Virus record (IMG/VR): IMGVR_UViG_3300032322_000635
Span: 1-55,059 of that record
Direction: 5' to 3' (one strand)
From: a virus
DNA length: 55,059 nt
Positions 27,198-36,698 of the stretch are shown piece after piece. The notes below the pieces were generated by a model. The model worked only from the letters and a program-made list of their open reading frames with translations. It searched no databases and had not been told where the DNA came from. A program made the translations under genes and the position numbers. How positions within the stretch are numbered: position 1 is the first letter of the stretch; each line of letters starts with the position of its first letter.

Positions 27198-27829
27198 CAG
27201 TCGCAGCAGTAATGACATATGACAGTTTAGTTGAAAATATTCAGTCATACTTGGAACGTACAGACACAGCTACATTAGATAAGATACCTCTTTTCATTAT
27301 GTTGGCTGAGCAAGTGATTGCTTCAGAGATTAAGTTCTTAGGCAACTTAACAGTTGTTGAAGCAAACATGACTGCTAGTAACCCTATCATTAATAAGCCA
27401 GTTCGTTGGCATAAAACGGTATCTATGAACGTTACTGTAGACGGCGTAAAACAACCAGTGCTACTTCGTAAATATGAATACTTAAGAGAGTATTGGCCTG
27501 ATCAATCACAAACAGACGTACCTAAATTCTACTGTGATTACGATTATGAAAACTGGTTAGTAGCTCCTACACCAACAAGTAATTATGATTTTGAAGTATT
27601 GTATTACGAACGTGTACAGCCATTAGACTCATCTAATCAAACTAATTGGTTTACTCAATACGCTCCACAAGCGTTGCTTTATGGTTGCTTATTACAAGCA
27701 ATGCCATTCCTTAAAAACGATGAGCGTACACCTATTTGGCAAGCACAGTATCAAGCCATTATGCAAACACTGAAAGCCGAAGATGTTCAACGTATCGGTG
27801 ATCGTCAAGCTACTGTATTGGATAGTTAA
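27194..27829 (+). CDS. tail adaptor-like virion protein
   Basis: 211 aa. It starts TYDSLVENIQSYLERTDTAT and LDKIPLFIMLAEQVIASEIK, a helical opening shared by short-tail adaptor proteins of the SU10 type, then has a beta middle (KPVRWHKTVSMNVTVDGVKQ, PVLLRKYEYLREYWPD) and a helical C-terminus (YAPQALLYGCLLQAMPFL). It probably forms a ring between neck and tail hub. Start overlaps the endolysin stop; stop overlaps the next start by one base, so the tail genes resume immediately after lysis. Confidence 0.7.
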   Translation: MTVAAVMTYDSLVENIQSYLERTDTATLDKIPLFIMLAEQVIASEIKFLGNLTVVEANMTASNPIINKPVRWHKTVSMNVTVDGVKQPVLLRKYEYLREYWPDQSQTDVPKFYCDYDYENWLVAPTPTSNYDFEVLYYERVQPLDSSNQTNWFTQYAPQALLYGCLLQAMPFLKNDERTPIWQAQYQAIMQTLKAEDVQRIGDRQATVLDS

Positions 27830-29061
27830 TGACTTCATACATCTCACCATTTACTGGAGACGTAATACAGGCCACTGACGTAAGCTACGCGTCTTATACG
27901 CTTACAGTTAATCTTCAGCTTGACTGGCCTTCAAATACTATACCCCCAGAGAGTCCAGCGGCACGTATTATGGACATTACACCAGGAGCTGGCTATTTGG
28001 CTATGCCTCCTGCAAACCAAGTATCCGTAGGTCAAGATGCTTTAATTCGTAACTTAGGTGGAACATCATTTACCGTTAGAAACTTTACTGGCGGAACTAT
28101 TGCTTCTGTTCCTGCAGGAAAATCAGTTTATATTTATGTTACCGACAATAGCACTACAACTGGAACTTGGGGAGTTATTGATTTTGGTGCTGGCACATCA
28201 GGTGGAACTGCATCAGAACTTGCAGGCTTAGGTTTACTTGCAATATCTCAAACGCTTAACCAAGCACATCCAGTGGAAACATTTCTTACTGGATACACAT
28301 TTGTAGCCGCAGATCGCGCGCAAAATAAACTATGGGAAGGTGGAGCTGGCACAGTCAACTTACCTCTTGCATCTACATTAGGTGATAACTGGTTTACTAT
28401 TTTAAAAAATAACGGTACTGGTACATTAACAATAGCCGTAGCATCGCCAGACACAATTGACTTGCAAGTTACTAAAACAGTTAACCCTGACGAGTCAGCA
28501 TTTATTATGTGCGATGGCACACAGTACTTTACTGTAGGTTACGGACAGAGTCCTAATTTCTTATTTACAGCGCTTGTTAAATCAGTATCAACTGGCACTG
28601 TTACATTAACAACTCAAGAAGCTACATCTACTATTCAAGAATATGTCGGCAATCTTACAGGCAACGTTACCGTTGTGTATCCTCCCGTAGTGGCGTTTTA
28701 TGTTATTAGTAATCAAACTACAGACAACGGGTTTGCTTTAACTGTTACGACAGCCACTCCTGGGGGAGCTACAGTACTTATCCCAGTAGGGCAGCAAGCA
28801 TCAGTTATTACTGATGGCGTTAATTTTTATAACGCTAACACAGTGCAAGCTGGCGGATCAACATCTCAACTTTTAAACGGAAGTGTTGGTGCTCCATCTT
28901 TAAATTTTGTTAGCGAGCCATCAACTGGTATGTATAGGCCAGGCGCAACTAACATTGGATTTACAGTTGTTGGAACTCAAAGATTAAATATTAATGCAAG
29001 CGGTGTTCAAGTGACTGGGTCAGGTAACTTTACTGGTGGTATTGCAGGCGGTACTTACTAA
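27829..29061 (+). CDS. tail structural protein with fibre-type C-terminus
   Basis: 410 aa, beta-rich. It starts SPFTGDVIQATDVSYASYTL and ends with SLNFVSEPSTGMYRPGATNI, GFTVVGTQRLNINASG; the 'STGMYRPG' box is a common fibre-tip or tailspike attachment element in phages. The middle has several TLTTQEATSTIQEYVG-like strands. Likely part of the tail hub or a short fibre. It is joined to the next gene by a one-base overlap. Confidence 0.7.
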   Translation: MTSYISPFTGDVIQATDVSYASYTLTVNLQLDWPSNTIPPESPAARIMDITPGAGYLAMPPANQVSVGQDALIRNLGGTSFTVRNFTGGTIASVPAGKSVYIYVTDNSTTTGTWGVIDFGAGTSGGTASELAGLGLLAISQTLNQAHPVETFLTGYTFVAADRAQNKLWEGGAGTVNLPLASTLGDNWFTILKNNGTGTLTIAVASPDTIDLQVTKTVNPDESAFIMCDGTQYFTVGYGQSPNFLFTALVKSVSTGTVTLTTQEATSTIQEYVGNLTGNVTVVYPPVVAFYVISNQTTDNGFALTVTTATPGGATVLIPVGQQASVITDGVNFYNANTVQAGGSTSQLLNGSVGAPSLNFVSEPSTGMYRPGATNIGFTVVGTQRLNINASGVQVTGSGNFTGGIAGGTY

Positions 29062-31079
29062 TGACAAAAAAAGTTTTTGCACTTGATACCCAACCTGGCA
29101 TTCAAAGAGACGGTACATTAACCGATAAAATCTATTATGAAGATGGTCGTTGGGTAAGATTTCAACGTGGCCGTCCAAGAAAAATTTTAGGCTTCCGTGA
29201 AATTACTGCTATTTTAGCAGGGCCTAGCCGCGGCATATTTCTTGATCCTAATGATGGATTTAATAATATTTTTAGTGGCTATAACGATGGCCTTCAAGTT
29301 GTAGGTATTAACGAACTTGGTATTGGTTCTGGAATATTAGATTTTACCTTAACTGGATTCACTCCAAACAATAATAATCTTTGGCAGATGGATTCAGAGT
29401 TTGATTCAGGCGGAACAAATCAGCAAACATTACTGGCTCATCCTGGACAAAACTTAACAAAGATTGATAACACAGTAGACACGCCTGTATTAGGTGGTGA
29501 TATCAACGGAACATCTTTATCTCCTATTGGAGTTTTTACAGCAACTGGATCAACTAATTCAACTACTACAATCACTTTAGGTGCTATTAACCCTCTTGTA
29601 GGGCCTGGACAGTTAGTGACTGACGCTGCGGGAGATATTCCAGCAGGAACTACAGTCGTGTCAGTATCGACCACATCGGTAGTTTTATCTGCTGCAGCCA
29701 CAGGAACAACAGTAAGTAATACATTTACTTTTGATAATCAAATATCGGTGTCAGGTGGTGTAGTGGTTTTACATCCATATACATTTGTATACGGTAATAA
29801 TGGCCTTATAAAAAATTGTTCAGCAGGAAATATTAATGATTGGGTTTCGGCTGATTCGAACGAAACAAACGTATCAGCTACAAAAGTAGTCAAGGGACTT
29901 CCTGTTAGAGGTGGTTCTAATGCTCCATCGGGTCTCTTCTGGTCTCTTGACTCTCTTATCCGAGTATCTTATACACCTACAACAATCACAGCTGGCGGCA
30001 CTGCTTCCACATTCTTTTGGCGTTATGACATCATATCATCTCAATCATCTATTCTTTCTTCGTCATCTGTTATTGAATACGATGGTATTTATTACTGGTG
30101 TGGCGTTGACCGATTCATGCTTTATAACGGTGTTGTAAAAGAAATTCCAAATACATTTAATCAAAACTATTTCTTTGACAATCTTAATTACGCACAGCGT
30201 CAAAAAGTTTACGCAACTAAAGTATCTCGTTACGGTGAAATTTGGTGGTTCTATCCACGCGGTGATTCTACAGAATGCAATGACGTTATTATTTACAACG
30301 TTCGTGAAAATGTTTGGTATGACGCTGGTCAAGCAATAGGAGCAAGACGCTCAGCTGGTTACTTCTCACAAGTTTTCCCATATCCAATTAATGCTGGATG
30401 GGAAATTAATGCAACTGGTGGTGTTAATGCATTTAATATTGTAGACGCTGGCACTGGCTATACAGACGGAGTTTACCCATACGAAGTATTAGAAAATGGT
30501 ACTGGAAACGATAGTGCAATTGCTACAATTACAGTAGTTGGTGGAGTTGTGACTGAAGTAGTTATTACTTCACACGGTCAAGACTATGCAGTGGGTAATA
30601 TATTAACCGCTCCTACACTTCCTGGCGGAGCTGACTTTGAAATTATAGTAACATCGCTCATGAGTTATGTATCTCTATTCCAACATGAGATTGGTACAGA
30701 TGCTATTTACACAGGCCCATCAGGCATTATTCAAACAGCTGTTCAAAGTTATTTTGAAACATCTAATTTAGGATGGGTATCAGGTGGCCCGTCACAACAA
30801 ACTCCAGTGGGAGATAATTACTGGCTAAGACTAGAACGCCTTGAGCCTGATTTTATCATGACTGGAAACATGACCTTAACCGTAACAGGTAGACCATTCG
30901 CCCAATCAGACGACCAAGCATCAAGCCCATATACGTTTAATCAAGACACATCAAAAATCGATATGCGCGAACAACGAAGAGAGCTAAGATTAAAGTTTGA
31001 AAGCAATGTACTTGGTGGTAACTATCAAACTGGTTACATCATGTTGAACGCAGACGTTGGTGACGTAAGGCCTTATTAA
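29061..31079 (+). CDS. tail hub / packaged-DNA stabilisation protein (P22 gp10-like)
   Basis: 672 aa. The N-terminus has the family box: ALDTQPGIQRDGTLTDKIYY and EDGRWVRFQRGRPRKILGFR, then repeated beta blades (YNDGLQVVGINELGIG; YDGIYYWCGVDRFMLYNG; YGEIWWFYPRGDSTECND). The C-terminus carries EQRRELRLKFESNVLGGNYQ and GYIMLNADVGDVRPY, typical of podovirus tail hub proteins. It would plug the tail tube after packaging. An inserted low-similarity region lies near 455-535. Confidence 0.82.
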   Translation: MTKKVFALDTQPGIQRDGTLTDKIYYEDGRWVRFQRGRPRKILGFREITAILAGPSRGIFLDPNDGFNNIFSGYNDGLQVVGINELGIGSGILDFTLTGFTPNNNNLWQMDSEFDSGGTNQQTLLAHPGQNLTKIDNTVDTPVLGGDINGTSLSPIGVFTATGSTNSTTTITLGAINPLVGPGQLVTDAAGDIPAGTTVVSVSTTSVVLSAAATGTTVSNTFTFDNQISVSGGVVVLHPYTFVYGNNGLIKNCSAGNINDWVSADSNETNVSATKVVKGLPVRGGSNAPSGLFWSLDSLIRVSYTPTTITAGGTASTFFWRYDIISSQSSILSSSSVIEYDGIYYWCGVDRFMLYNGVVKEIPNTFNQNYFFDNLNYAQRQKVYATKVSRYGEIWWFYPRGDSTECNDVIIYNVRENVWYDAGQAIGARRSAGYFSQVFPYPINAGWEINATGGVNAFNIVDAGTGYTDGVYPYEVLENGTGNDSAIATITVVGGVVTEVVITSHGQDYAVGNILTAPTLPGGADFEIIVTSLMSYVSLFQHEIGTDAIYTGPSGIIQTAVQSYFETSNLGWVSGGPSQQTPVGDNYWLRLERLEPDFIMTGNMTLTVTGRPFAQSDDQASSPYTFNQDTSKIDMREQRRELRLKFESNVLGGNYQTGYIMLNADVGDVRPY

Positions 31080-31080
31080 T

Positions 31081-31329
31081 ATGGCACTAGCAGTCGTATA
31101 TGATCCAAGATTTCACACCTTCAACTCATGGGCATCTCTTATGGTTGAAGCGTATGGCGGACAACAATTAGCAATACCAGGCAGTGAAGATGAATGGAAA
31201 ACTTGGGCGTCAGGATTAAAAGCAATTGATATTTTTACTAACGAGGGTATACCAGGCCCTTACATTTACGATAACTGGCAAGACTGGGCTGAAGCTTTAG
31301 TTAATGCCGTAAACCAAAGGGTAGAGTAA
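31081..31329 (+). CDS. small tail-region protein
   Basis: 82 aa, aromatic-rich and acidic (FNSWASLMVEAYGGQQLAIP; EDEWKTWASGLKAIDIFTNE; YIYDNWQDWAEALVNAVNQ). Trp-containing helices recall short proteins found after gp10-like hubs in many podoviruses. Function not known; likely structural. Confidence 0.78.
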   Translation: MALAVVYDPRFHTFNSWASLMVEAYGGQQLAIPGSEDEWKTWASGLKAIDIFTNEGIPGPYIYDNWQDWAEALVNAVNQRVE

Positions 31330-31745
31330 TGGAAGAAAATCAAAAAGATTTCAATGTTGACTATGATCAAATGTCTACACAAGACATTGTGCAACAAAGC
31401 ATGGCAAGAACTAATCCAGGAGAAGATTGGGAAAAGACGTACGCTTACATGTACCATGGATTGCAATCGCCTCATTTTAGACTTATACGTAGACGCAATT
31501 CTTTATTATTTTTTCAAGTTACGCCTCCAGTTGCAAGTCATGCTCATTTATTTACTGCGGATGATCAAGAAGAAGTAAAAATTTCATTACAAGAATTTGT
31601 AAAAGCATTAAAAATTGCTGGATATAAAAAAATTACTTCAAAAGTTAAAAATCCATCAATTATAAGATTAATTAGAATGGCTAAGCTTCCAGTTAAAGAA
31701 ACAAAAATTCCTGGTGGATATAGCATTGAAGTGGAGATTAAATAA
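31329..31745 (+). CDS. small virion-region protein, possibly GNAT-like
   Basis: 138 aa. After a charged N-terminus it has RLIRRRNSLLFFQVTPPVAS near 51-70, SLQEFVKALKIAGYKKITSK near 84-103 and NPSIIRLIRMAKLPVK. A beta strand, a helix and 'NPSIIRLIRMA' resemble the end of an acetyltransferase (GNAT) fold, and small GNAT-like proteins precede ejection proteins in some marine podoviruses. No acetyl-CoA loop is evident, so the call is weak. Overlaps the neighbours by one base each. Confidence 0.6.
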   Translation: MEENQKDFNVDYDQMSTQDIVQQSMARTNPGEDWEKTYAYMYHGLQSPHFRLIRRRNSLLFFQVTPPVASHAHLFTADDQEEVKISLQEFVKALKIAGYKKITSKVKNPSIIRLIRMAKLPVKETKIPGGYSIEVEIK

Positions 31746-34057
31746 TGGGATTCGTTGGTGATATTTTTGAAAGTGTAGTGGACTTTGTAGGTGACGTAGT
31801 AGGTGGCATAGTTGACACCGTTAAAGCCATTATAAAAAACCCTCTTCCAGCAATTGCATCATTTGCACTTAGTTACTTTGCTCCAGGATGGGGAACTGCC
31901 TTAGGTAGAACATTAGGTATAGGTGCTGATTTAGCCACTACAGCCATTAGATCTGTTGGTAGCGCTGCAATTACTGCCCTTAACGGCGGAGATATGAGAA
32001 ACATTTTAACTGCTGGATTAATGCCAGTTGTTATGTCTCCAACTATTCAAAAATCTGTATTCGGTGCAATTGGAATAAAAGACTTTACCGTTACTGGCAA
32101 AGACGGACTTCTTACAAAAATTACAAACCCTATAACAAGCGCTATTGGTAACGTACTAGGAGATAATTCATTTTCTAGAATGATTCAAGACGCTGCTGGC
32201 TCTGCAACTATTAGCGGAGCTATGGCATTAGTCACAGGCGAAGACATTAAAAAAGCTGCATTAGGTGCTGGAGTTAGTGCAATATCATCTGATTTGGTAG
32301 GTAAGCTATTTAATACCGTTCAAGAAACTGTAACAAAATCAGAGAAGATTGCAATTGATTATTCAAATGCTCAAACACAAGCTCAGGAATTGTTATCTAA
32401 AGATCCAAACTTACAAAGAATTGCTGCAGCACAAAAACTTCAATATACCCAAGCTCAAGAAATCAATGTAGATATTGAGGAATATGAAAAGGTAAAAAAA
32501 CGAATTGAAGACAGCATTGCCGCAACCAATACTTACTCTCAAGCAGACGCAGATGCTGCTAATGCTTTGGCTACTAAAATTAACGATGTATCTTATCCAA
32601 AATATGAAAAAACTACTAGCTTAGTAGATGAGCTAATTGCCGCAAACAAGCCAGCATACGATCAACTTAGTGCTGTTACCTCAAATATGTCAGGCATGGC
32701 TAATTCTTATGAAGAACTTATTGCCGACATTCAAGATCAATATGCAGAGTATGTTGCTACAACTGACGTTCCTAAATATCAAGAGCTATATAAAGAACAG
32801 CAAGATGCTCTACAATCTGGTGACATGGCAAAAGCAACTTCACTACAGATGCAGATGAATGATTTAAAAGATGATATTAAGGCCTCAACTTACGAGGGAG
32901 TATTGCCAGGAAGCAATACATCCAGAAGGATTAGTGAGCGTGACCCAACTTTTAAGTTGCAAAAAGAACTTGATATTCTTACAGGTGAAACAGCTCCTAA
33001 CCGATTGACAAGTAGATTTTTCGGCCCTACAGACGCTGCAAACGTTACATTCCAAAAACTTAGTCAAGAGATTAATACTTTACAAGTGCAATTAGACAAG
33101 GCTTTAGTCGACGGAAATATGGCAAAAGCGGCTCAGTTGCAAGACCAAATTAAATTTAAAGGTGAGCTTTTAACAGCAGCCATTCCTGATGCACAAGCTG
33201 CTAATACAGCAAGAGCCGAAGCTATACGAACTCAGATAGCTAACATTGAAAATCAAAATCTAATTAATAAGGTTCCTAAAACAGGAGTTTCTAATCCAAG
33301 CTTTATTGAATCATTTTTAAGTACTGTACCTAAAGACATATTAACTACAGCCCTTACAGCAACTATTACTAATGCATTATTAGGTAATGATTTAAACAAA
33401 GCAAAAAAAATTGTTGATCAAGCTAAAAACCCACCTAGACAGCCTGGAGGACCTAATAGGCCAACTACGCCGACTACACCAACTACGCCGACAACGCCTA
33501 CTACACCTACTACACCAACAACTCCGCCTGCTAAAGTTGATGTAACAAAATTAACTCCAATTAACTTTGATCCAAAAACTGGAACTATTAAACCTGTTAC
33601 ACCAACTACACCTACAACGCCAATAACTACGCCTACAACGCCGACTACGCCAATAACTACTCCTACTACACCAACAACACCAACAACGCCTCCTGGAGGC
33701 TTGCCAACCACTGGAGGCACCACTACTGGAGCAACAACTGGTACTACAACTGGTACTACAACTGGCACTACTACAGGTGGTTTAAATTCAACAACAGCGC
33801 CTACAAAGGTTGATATTAGTAGCTTGACACCTTACACGGGTTCCGTTAACTTGGGAGCATCGGGTAATAATGTGCCTAGAGATAATAGATTTGGAAATAA
33901 CAGGTTTGGTAATAATAGACAAGCTGGACTAGGTTCTGTTTCTACGCCAACAACAGCTCCAACAAACACAAACAGCACTGCTCCGCAGCGTGCTGATATT
34001 AACACATTAACCCCAGTAACAGACCCAAGTTTGTTACCGACTAGCTTAAGAACTTAG
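31745..34057 (+). CDS. internal virion (ejection) protein with TTP-repeat linker
   Basis: 770 aa. The N-terminus (1-180) is Gly/Ala-rich and hydrophobic with amphipathic helices (FVGDVVGGIVDTVKAIIK; PAIASFALSYFAPGWG), suited to membrane insertion. Residues about 190-520 form coiled coils (QAQELLSKDPNLQRIAAAQK). From about 565 a linker of repeated Thr-Thr-Pro runs twice, interrupted by VDVTKLTPINFDPKTG, and then by TGTTTG repeats; a related VDISSLTPYTGSV and ADINTLTPVTDPS follow. The layout suggests a protein that is ejected with the DNA and helps cross the envelope; inferred from position before the transglycosylase and from composition. Confidence 0.68.
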   Translation: MGFVGDIFESVVDFVGDVVGGIVDTVKAIIKNPLPAIASFALSYFAPGWGTALGRTLGIGADLATTAIRSVGSAAITALNGGDMRNILTAGLMPVVMSPTIQKSVFGAIGIKDFTVTGKDGLLTKITNPITSAIGNVLGDNSFSRMIQDAAGSATISGAMALVTGEDIKKAALGAGVSAISSDLVGKLFNTVQETVTKSEKIAIDYSNAQTQAQELLSKDPNLQRIAAAQKLQYTQAQEINVDIEEYEKVKKRIEDSIAATNTYSQADADAANALATKINDVSYPKYEKTTSLVDELIAANKPAYDQLSAVTSNMSGMANSYEELIADIQDQYAEYVATTDVPKYQELYKEQQDALQSGDMAKATSLQMQMNDLKDDIKASTYEGVLPGSNTSRRISERDPTFKLQKELDILTGETAPNRLTSRFFGPTDAANVTFQKLSQEINTLQVQLDKALVDGNMAKAAQLQDQIKFKGELLTAAIPDAQAANTARAEAIRTQIANIENQNLINKVPKTGVSNPSFIESFLSTVPKDILTTALTATITNALLGNDLNKAKKIVDQAKNPPRQPGGPNRPTTPTTPTTPTTPTTPTTPTTPPAKVDVTKLTPINFDPKTGTIKPVTPTTPTTPITTPTTPTTPITTPTTPTTPTTPPGGLPTTGGTTTGATTGTTTGTTTGTTTGGLNSTTAPTKVDISSLTPYTGSVNLGASGNNVPRDNRFGNNRFGNNRQAGLGSVSTPTTAPTNTNSTAPQRADINTLTPVTDPSLLPTSLRT
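33448..33780 (+). repeat. Thr-Thr-Pro and Thr-Gly coding repeats
   Basis: The codon triplet for Thr-Thr-Pro (ACN ACN CCN) is repeated many times at about 33460-33525 and 33600-33690, then Thr/Gly codons to 33780. Third positions vary, so the repeat is maintained at protein level. It forms an extended flexible linker in the ejection protein. Confidence 0.85.
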
Positions 34058-34064
34058 GACAAAT

Positions 34065-36698
34065 ATGGCAACTAATCTAACTACTCCATTAATGAGCCAA
34101 CCCACTGGCGTTCCAATCACATCTCCTGGAAGTGGAACTGGCGCAATTCCAGGCGTAAATTATCAAAATCAAACAACCGATAATACCGCTGCTGGCGCTT
34201 TATTAGGTGGTTTAACTGGACTGGCTTTAAGCAAAGCATTTAAAGCTCCTGCCACACAAAATAAACCACAAGCTCCTAAATCTGTAGACGCTCCTAGCAT
34301 TTCTAATTTACCCTCTAAAAAGACAAAATCACCTGGCGCGGCTAGTATAGGTTCAGCTGCAGGAACTCCTGTCGGTGGAGGCTCCACTGGAGCTGTAGGT
34401 GGTTTAGCTTTCCCTAAAGGCACAACACAAGAACAAGTTGATGCTTATCATGGTAAATCAAACGGTCAATCTAATTACGTTATTGCAGGTGTTAACCCAT
34501 CTAATGGTGACATTATTGCTCAACCAAGTACAAGCATTGGTGGCGGAAACTTAACTGGCACTGGCTCAGGACCAACAGAGACAGCAACTCCTCCTGCTGA
34601 CCAAGACCCTGGAACATACTTTCAAGATCCGTACGGAAATGTATATGATGGAGACGGAAATCTTTATGCGGTAAAGAGTGGAGACACTTACTATGTGAAA
34701 GATCCTTCATCTTCTGATTCTTGGATCAATGCAAACAATCCACAGGAAGTCATTACAACGGATGAGCTATATAGCTCTACTGGTGGTGGTTATGAAACTC
34801 CATCTACAGACATATCACTTCCAGATATTGATGTTGGCGGTAGCGATTGGGATTATTCAAATAATGATCTTTATTACCCAACAGACCCATACGAATATTA
34901 CACACCTCCTGATGAGAATAGTTATTACACACCTCCAACAGACACTGGAAATTATTATCCTGATTATGGTTATGAAACTCCTTCATATGATACTAGCATC
35001 TACTCACCAATTGACACTACTGGCGGTATGTTTAGTAGTTTCTTTAAAAAAGGCGGTTTAGCAACTCCATTATTTAAAAGAGGCGGCTCTGTTAGAGGTT
35101 ATGCAGACGGTTCTCTTGTGGAAGCAGCTGAAGACATGGCTCCAAGCTCAACATTAAATCAAGAGCCAGTTGCTATGGAAACTACAAGCGAAACTAATCC
35201 ATTAGTGCGTACGCTTACTGATCTTCTTACTAACCCAACTGTTATAGGCGCTGGCGCTGGTGCGGCATTAGGTAACTTATCAGGCGGAAGTACTAATCAA
35301 GTTAATCAAGGTATTGACATGTCGCAGCTTGGCTTAAAACCAAGAACAACGACGTTTGGCATGGGCCCTGCAAATTTCGTGCCTTACGAAGATTACAGTC
35401 AACCATATGCTTTAACTACATCTCAAAATACAGGTGGCCTAGGTGCTGCAACATATCAACCTACAATACCTAATATGAGCGCACCTGGTGGAGGCACAAC
35501 AACAACGCCAACCACGCCAACAACGCCAACAACAACTGGCGGCATGACTACTGAACAGTTAACAGCTCTTATCAATTCTATTTTAAGTAATCAAAATACT
35601 GGCGGTGGAACCACTACAGGCGGCGGTACAACTACAGGTGGAGGTACAACCACGGGCGGAGGTACAACAACTGGTGGAGGTGCTACTACAGGTGGCGGAA
35701 CTACAACACCACAATACTACACAGATGGCAAAGGTAATATATACGACGCTAATGGTAATCTAGTCAAAGCCGCAAACACAGGTGGTAGAGATGACGATGA
35801 CGATGATGATGATGACAGAGATAGAGATAGATATAGAGATAGAGATAGAAGACCTTCTACAACAGCTCCACAATACTTCACGGATGGCAAAGGAAACATC
35901 TATGATGCTAACGGCAATTTAGTTAAAGCTGCTGGATCTACAACGGGAACGACAACTGGAACTGGGACAACAACTAGTGGCGGTGGATTGCCTACAACCA
36001 CAGGAACTACAACACCTGCTCCAATTAACCCTGGTTATGCAAATTTAGTAAACACTTACAATACTCAATTAAAGACTCTTCAAGACAAACTTGCTTTAGC
36101 TCCAGCAGCTGAAAAAGGAAGCATAAACTCTCAAATATTCCAGGTACAAAAGCTTTTAAGCAATTTAAATACAAAATTTAATCCAGCAACTGGAAAAGAA
36201 TATACTAGAAGAGAACTAAGTGAGATAGAACACGCCGCAAAGGAAGCTAAAAAAAATGCAGCAAGATCTACCTCCTCTTCAAGCCAACCTGCTAGACAAG
36301 CATCGTATAATTACGGCACTCGAGTAAGCCCATCTTCTGTATTAAATCGCTTTCTGGGAAGAGGAATGGCTGAAGGTGGATTAGCGTATGATATGCATCC
36401 TGACAATATGGTTGATCACGTGCCTATTATGGATGGTCGACATGATTACAGAGCTGGTGCTCGTGTAGAAGGCGCTGGCGATGGCCAGTCTGATGACATT
36501 CCAGCAATGCTTGCGGACGGTGAATACGTAATTGATGCTGAAACTGTGGCGCAATTAGGTAACGGATCTAATAAAGCTGGCGCTAAAGTGCTTGATCAAT
36601 TTAGAGAAAACATTCGCGAACATAAACGCAGCGCACCATTACATAAAATACCGCCAAAGAGTAAATCTCCATTGGCTTATCTCAAAGGAGCTAAATAA
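34065..36698 (+). CDS. large low-complexity virion protein with KKGG motif and conserved C-terminal box
   Basis: 877 aa. Parts: Gly/Ser/Thr-rich N-terminus; a Tyr/Asp/Pro-rich tract (about 220-320); FKKGGLATPLFKRGGSV and GYADGSLVEAAEDM near 327-360; more TTP and GGGTTT repeats (about 470-545); two near-identical boxes of the form TDGKGNIYDANGNLVKAA separated by an Asp/Arg/Tyr-rich tract; a helical part; and at about 790-860 GRHDYRAGARVEGAGDG, SDDIPAMLADGEYVIDAETV, AQLGNGSNKAGAKVLDQFRE. That last box is common in phage tape-measure and ejection proteins. Role probably internal virion or tail; the disordered middle makes a precise call impossible. Confidence 0.65.
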   Translation: MATNLTTPLMSQPTGVPITSPGSGTGAIPGVNYQNQTTDNTAAGALLGGLTGLALSKAFKAPATQNKPQAPKSVDAPSISNLPSKKTKSPGAASIGSAAGTPVGGGSTGAVGGLAFPKGTTQEQVDAYHGKSNGQSNYVIAGVNPSNGDIIAQPSTSIGGGNLTGTGSGPTETATPPADQDPGTYFQDPYGNVYDGDGNLYAVKSGDTYYVKDPSSSDSWINANNPQEVITTDELYSSTGGGYETPSTDISLPDIDVGGSDWDYSNNDLYYPTDPYEYYTPPDENSYYTPPTDTGNYYPDYGYETPSYDTSIYSPIDTTGGMFSSFFKKGGLATPLFKRGGSVRGYADGSLVEAAEDMAPSSTLNQEPVAMETTSETNPLVRTLTDLLTNPTVIGAGAGAALGNLSGGSTNQVNQGIDMSQLGLKPRTTTFGMGPANFVPYEDYSQPYALTTSQNTGGLGAATYQPTIPNMSAPGGGTTTTPTTPTTPTTTGGMTTEQLTALINSILSNQNTGGGTTTGGGTTTGGGTTTGGGTTTGGGATTGGGTTTPQYYTDGKGNIYDANGNLVKAANTGGRDDDDDDDDDRDRDRYRDRDRRPSTTAPQYFTDGKGNIYDANGNLVKAAGSTTGTTTGTGTTTSGGGLPTTTGTTTPAPINPGYANLVNTYNTQLKTLQDKLALAPAAEKGSINSQIFQVQKLLSNLNTKFNPATGKEYTRRELSEIEHAAKEAKKNAARSTSSSSQPARQASYNYGTRVSPSSVLNRFLGRGMAEGGLAYDMHPDNMVDHVPIMDGRHDYRAGARVEGAGDGQSDDIPAMLADGEYVIDAETVAQLGNGSNKAGAKVLDQFRENIREHKRSAPLHKIPPKSKSPLAYLKGAK

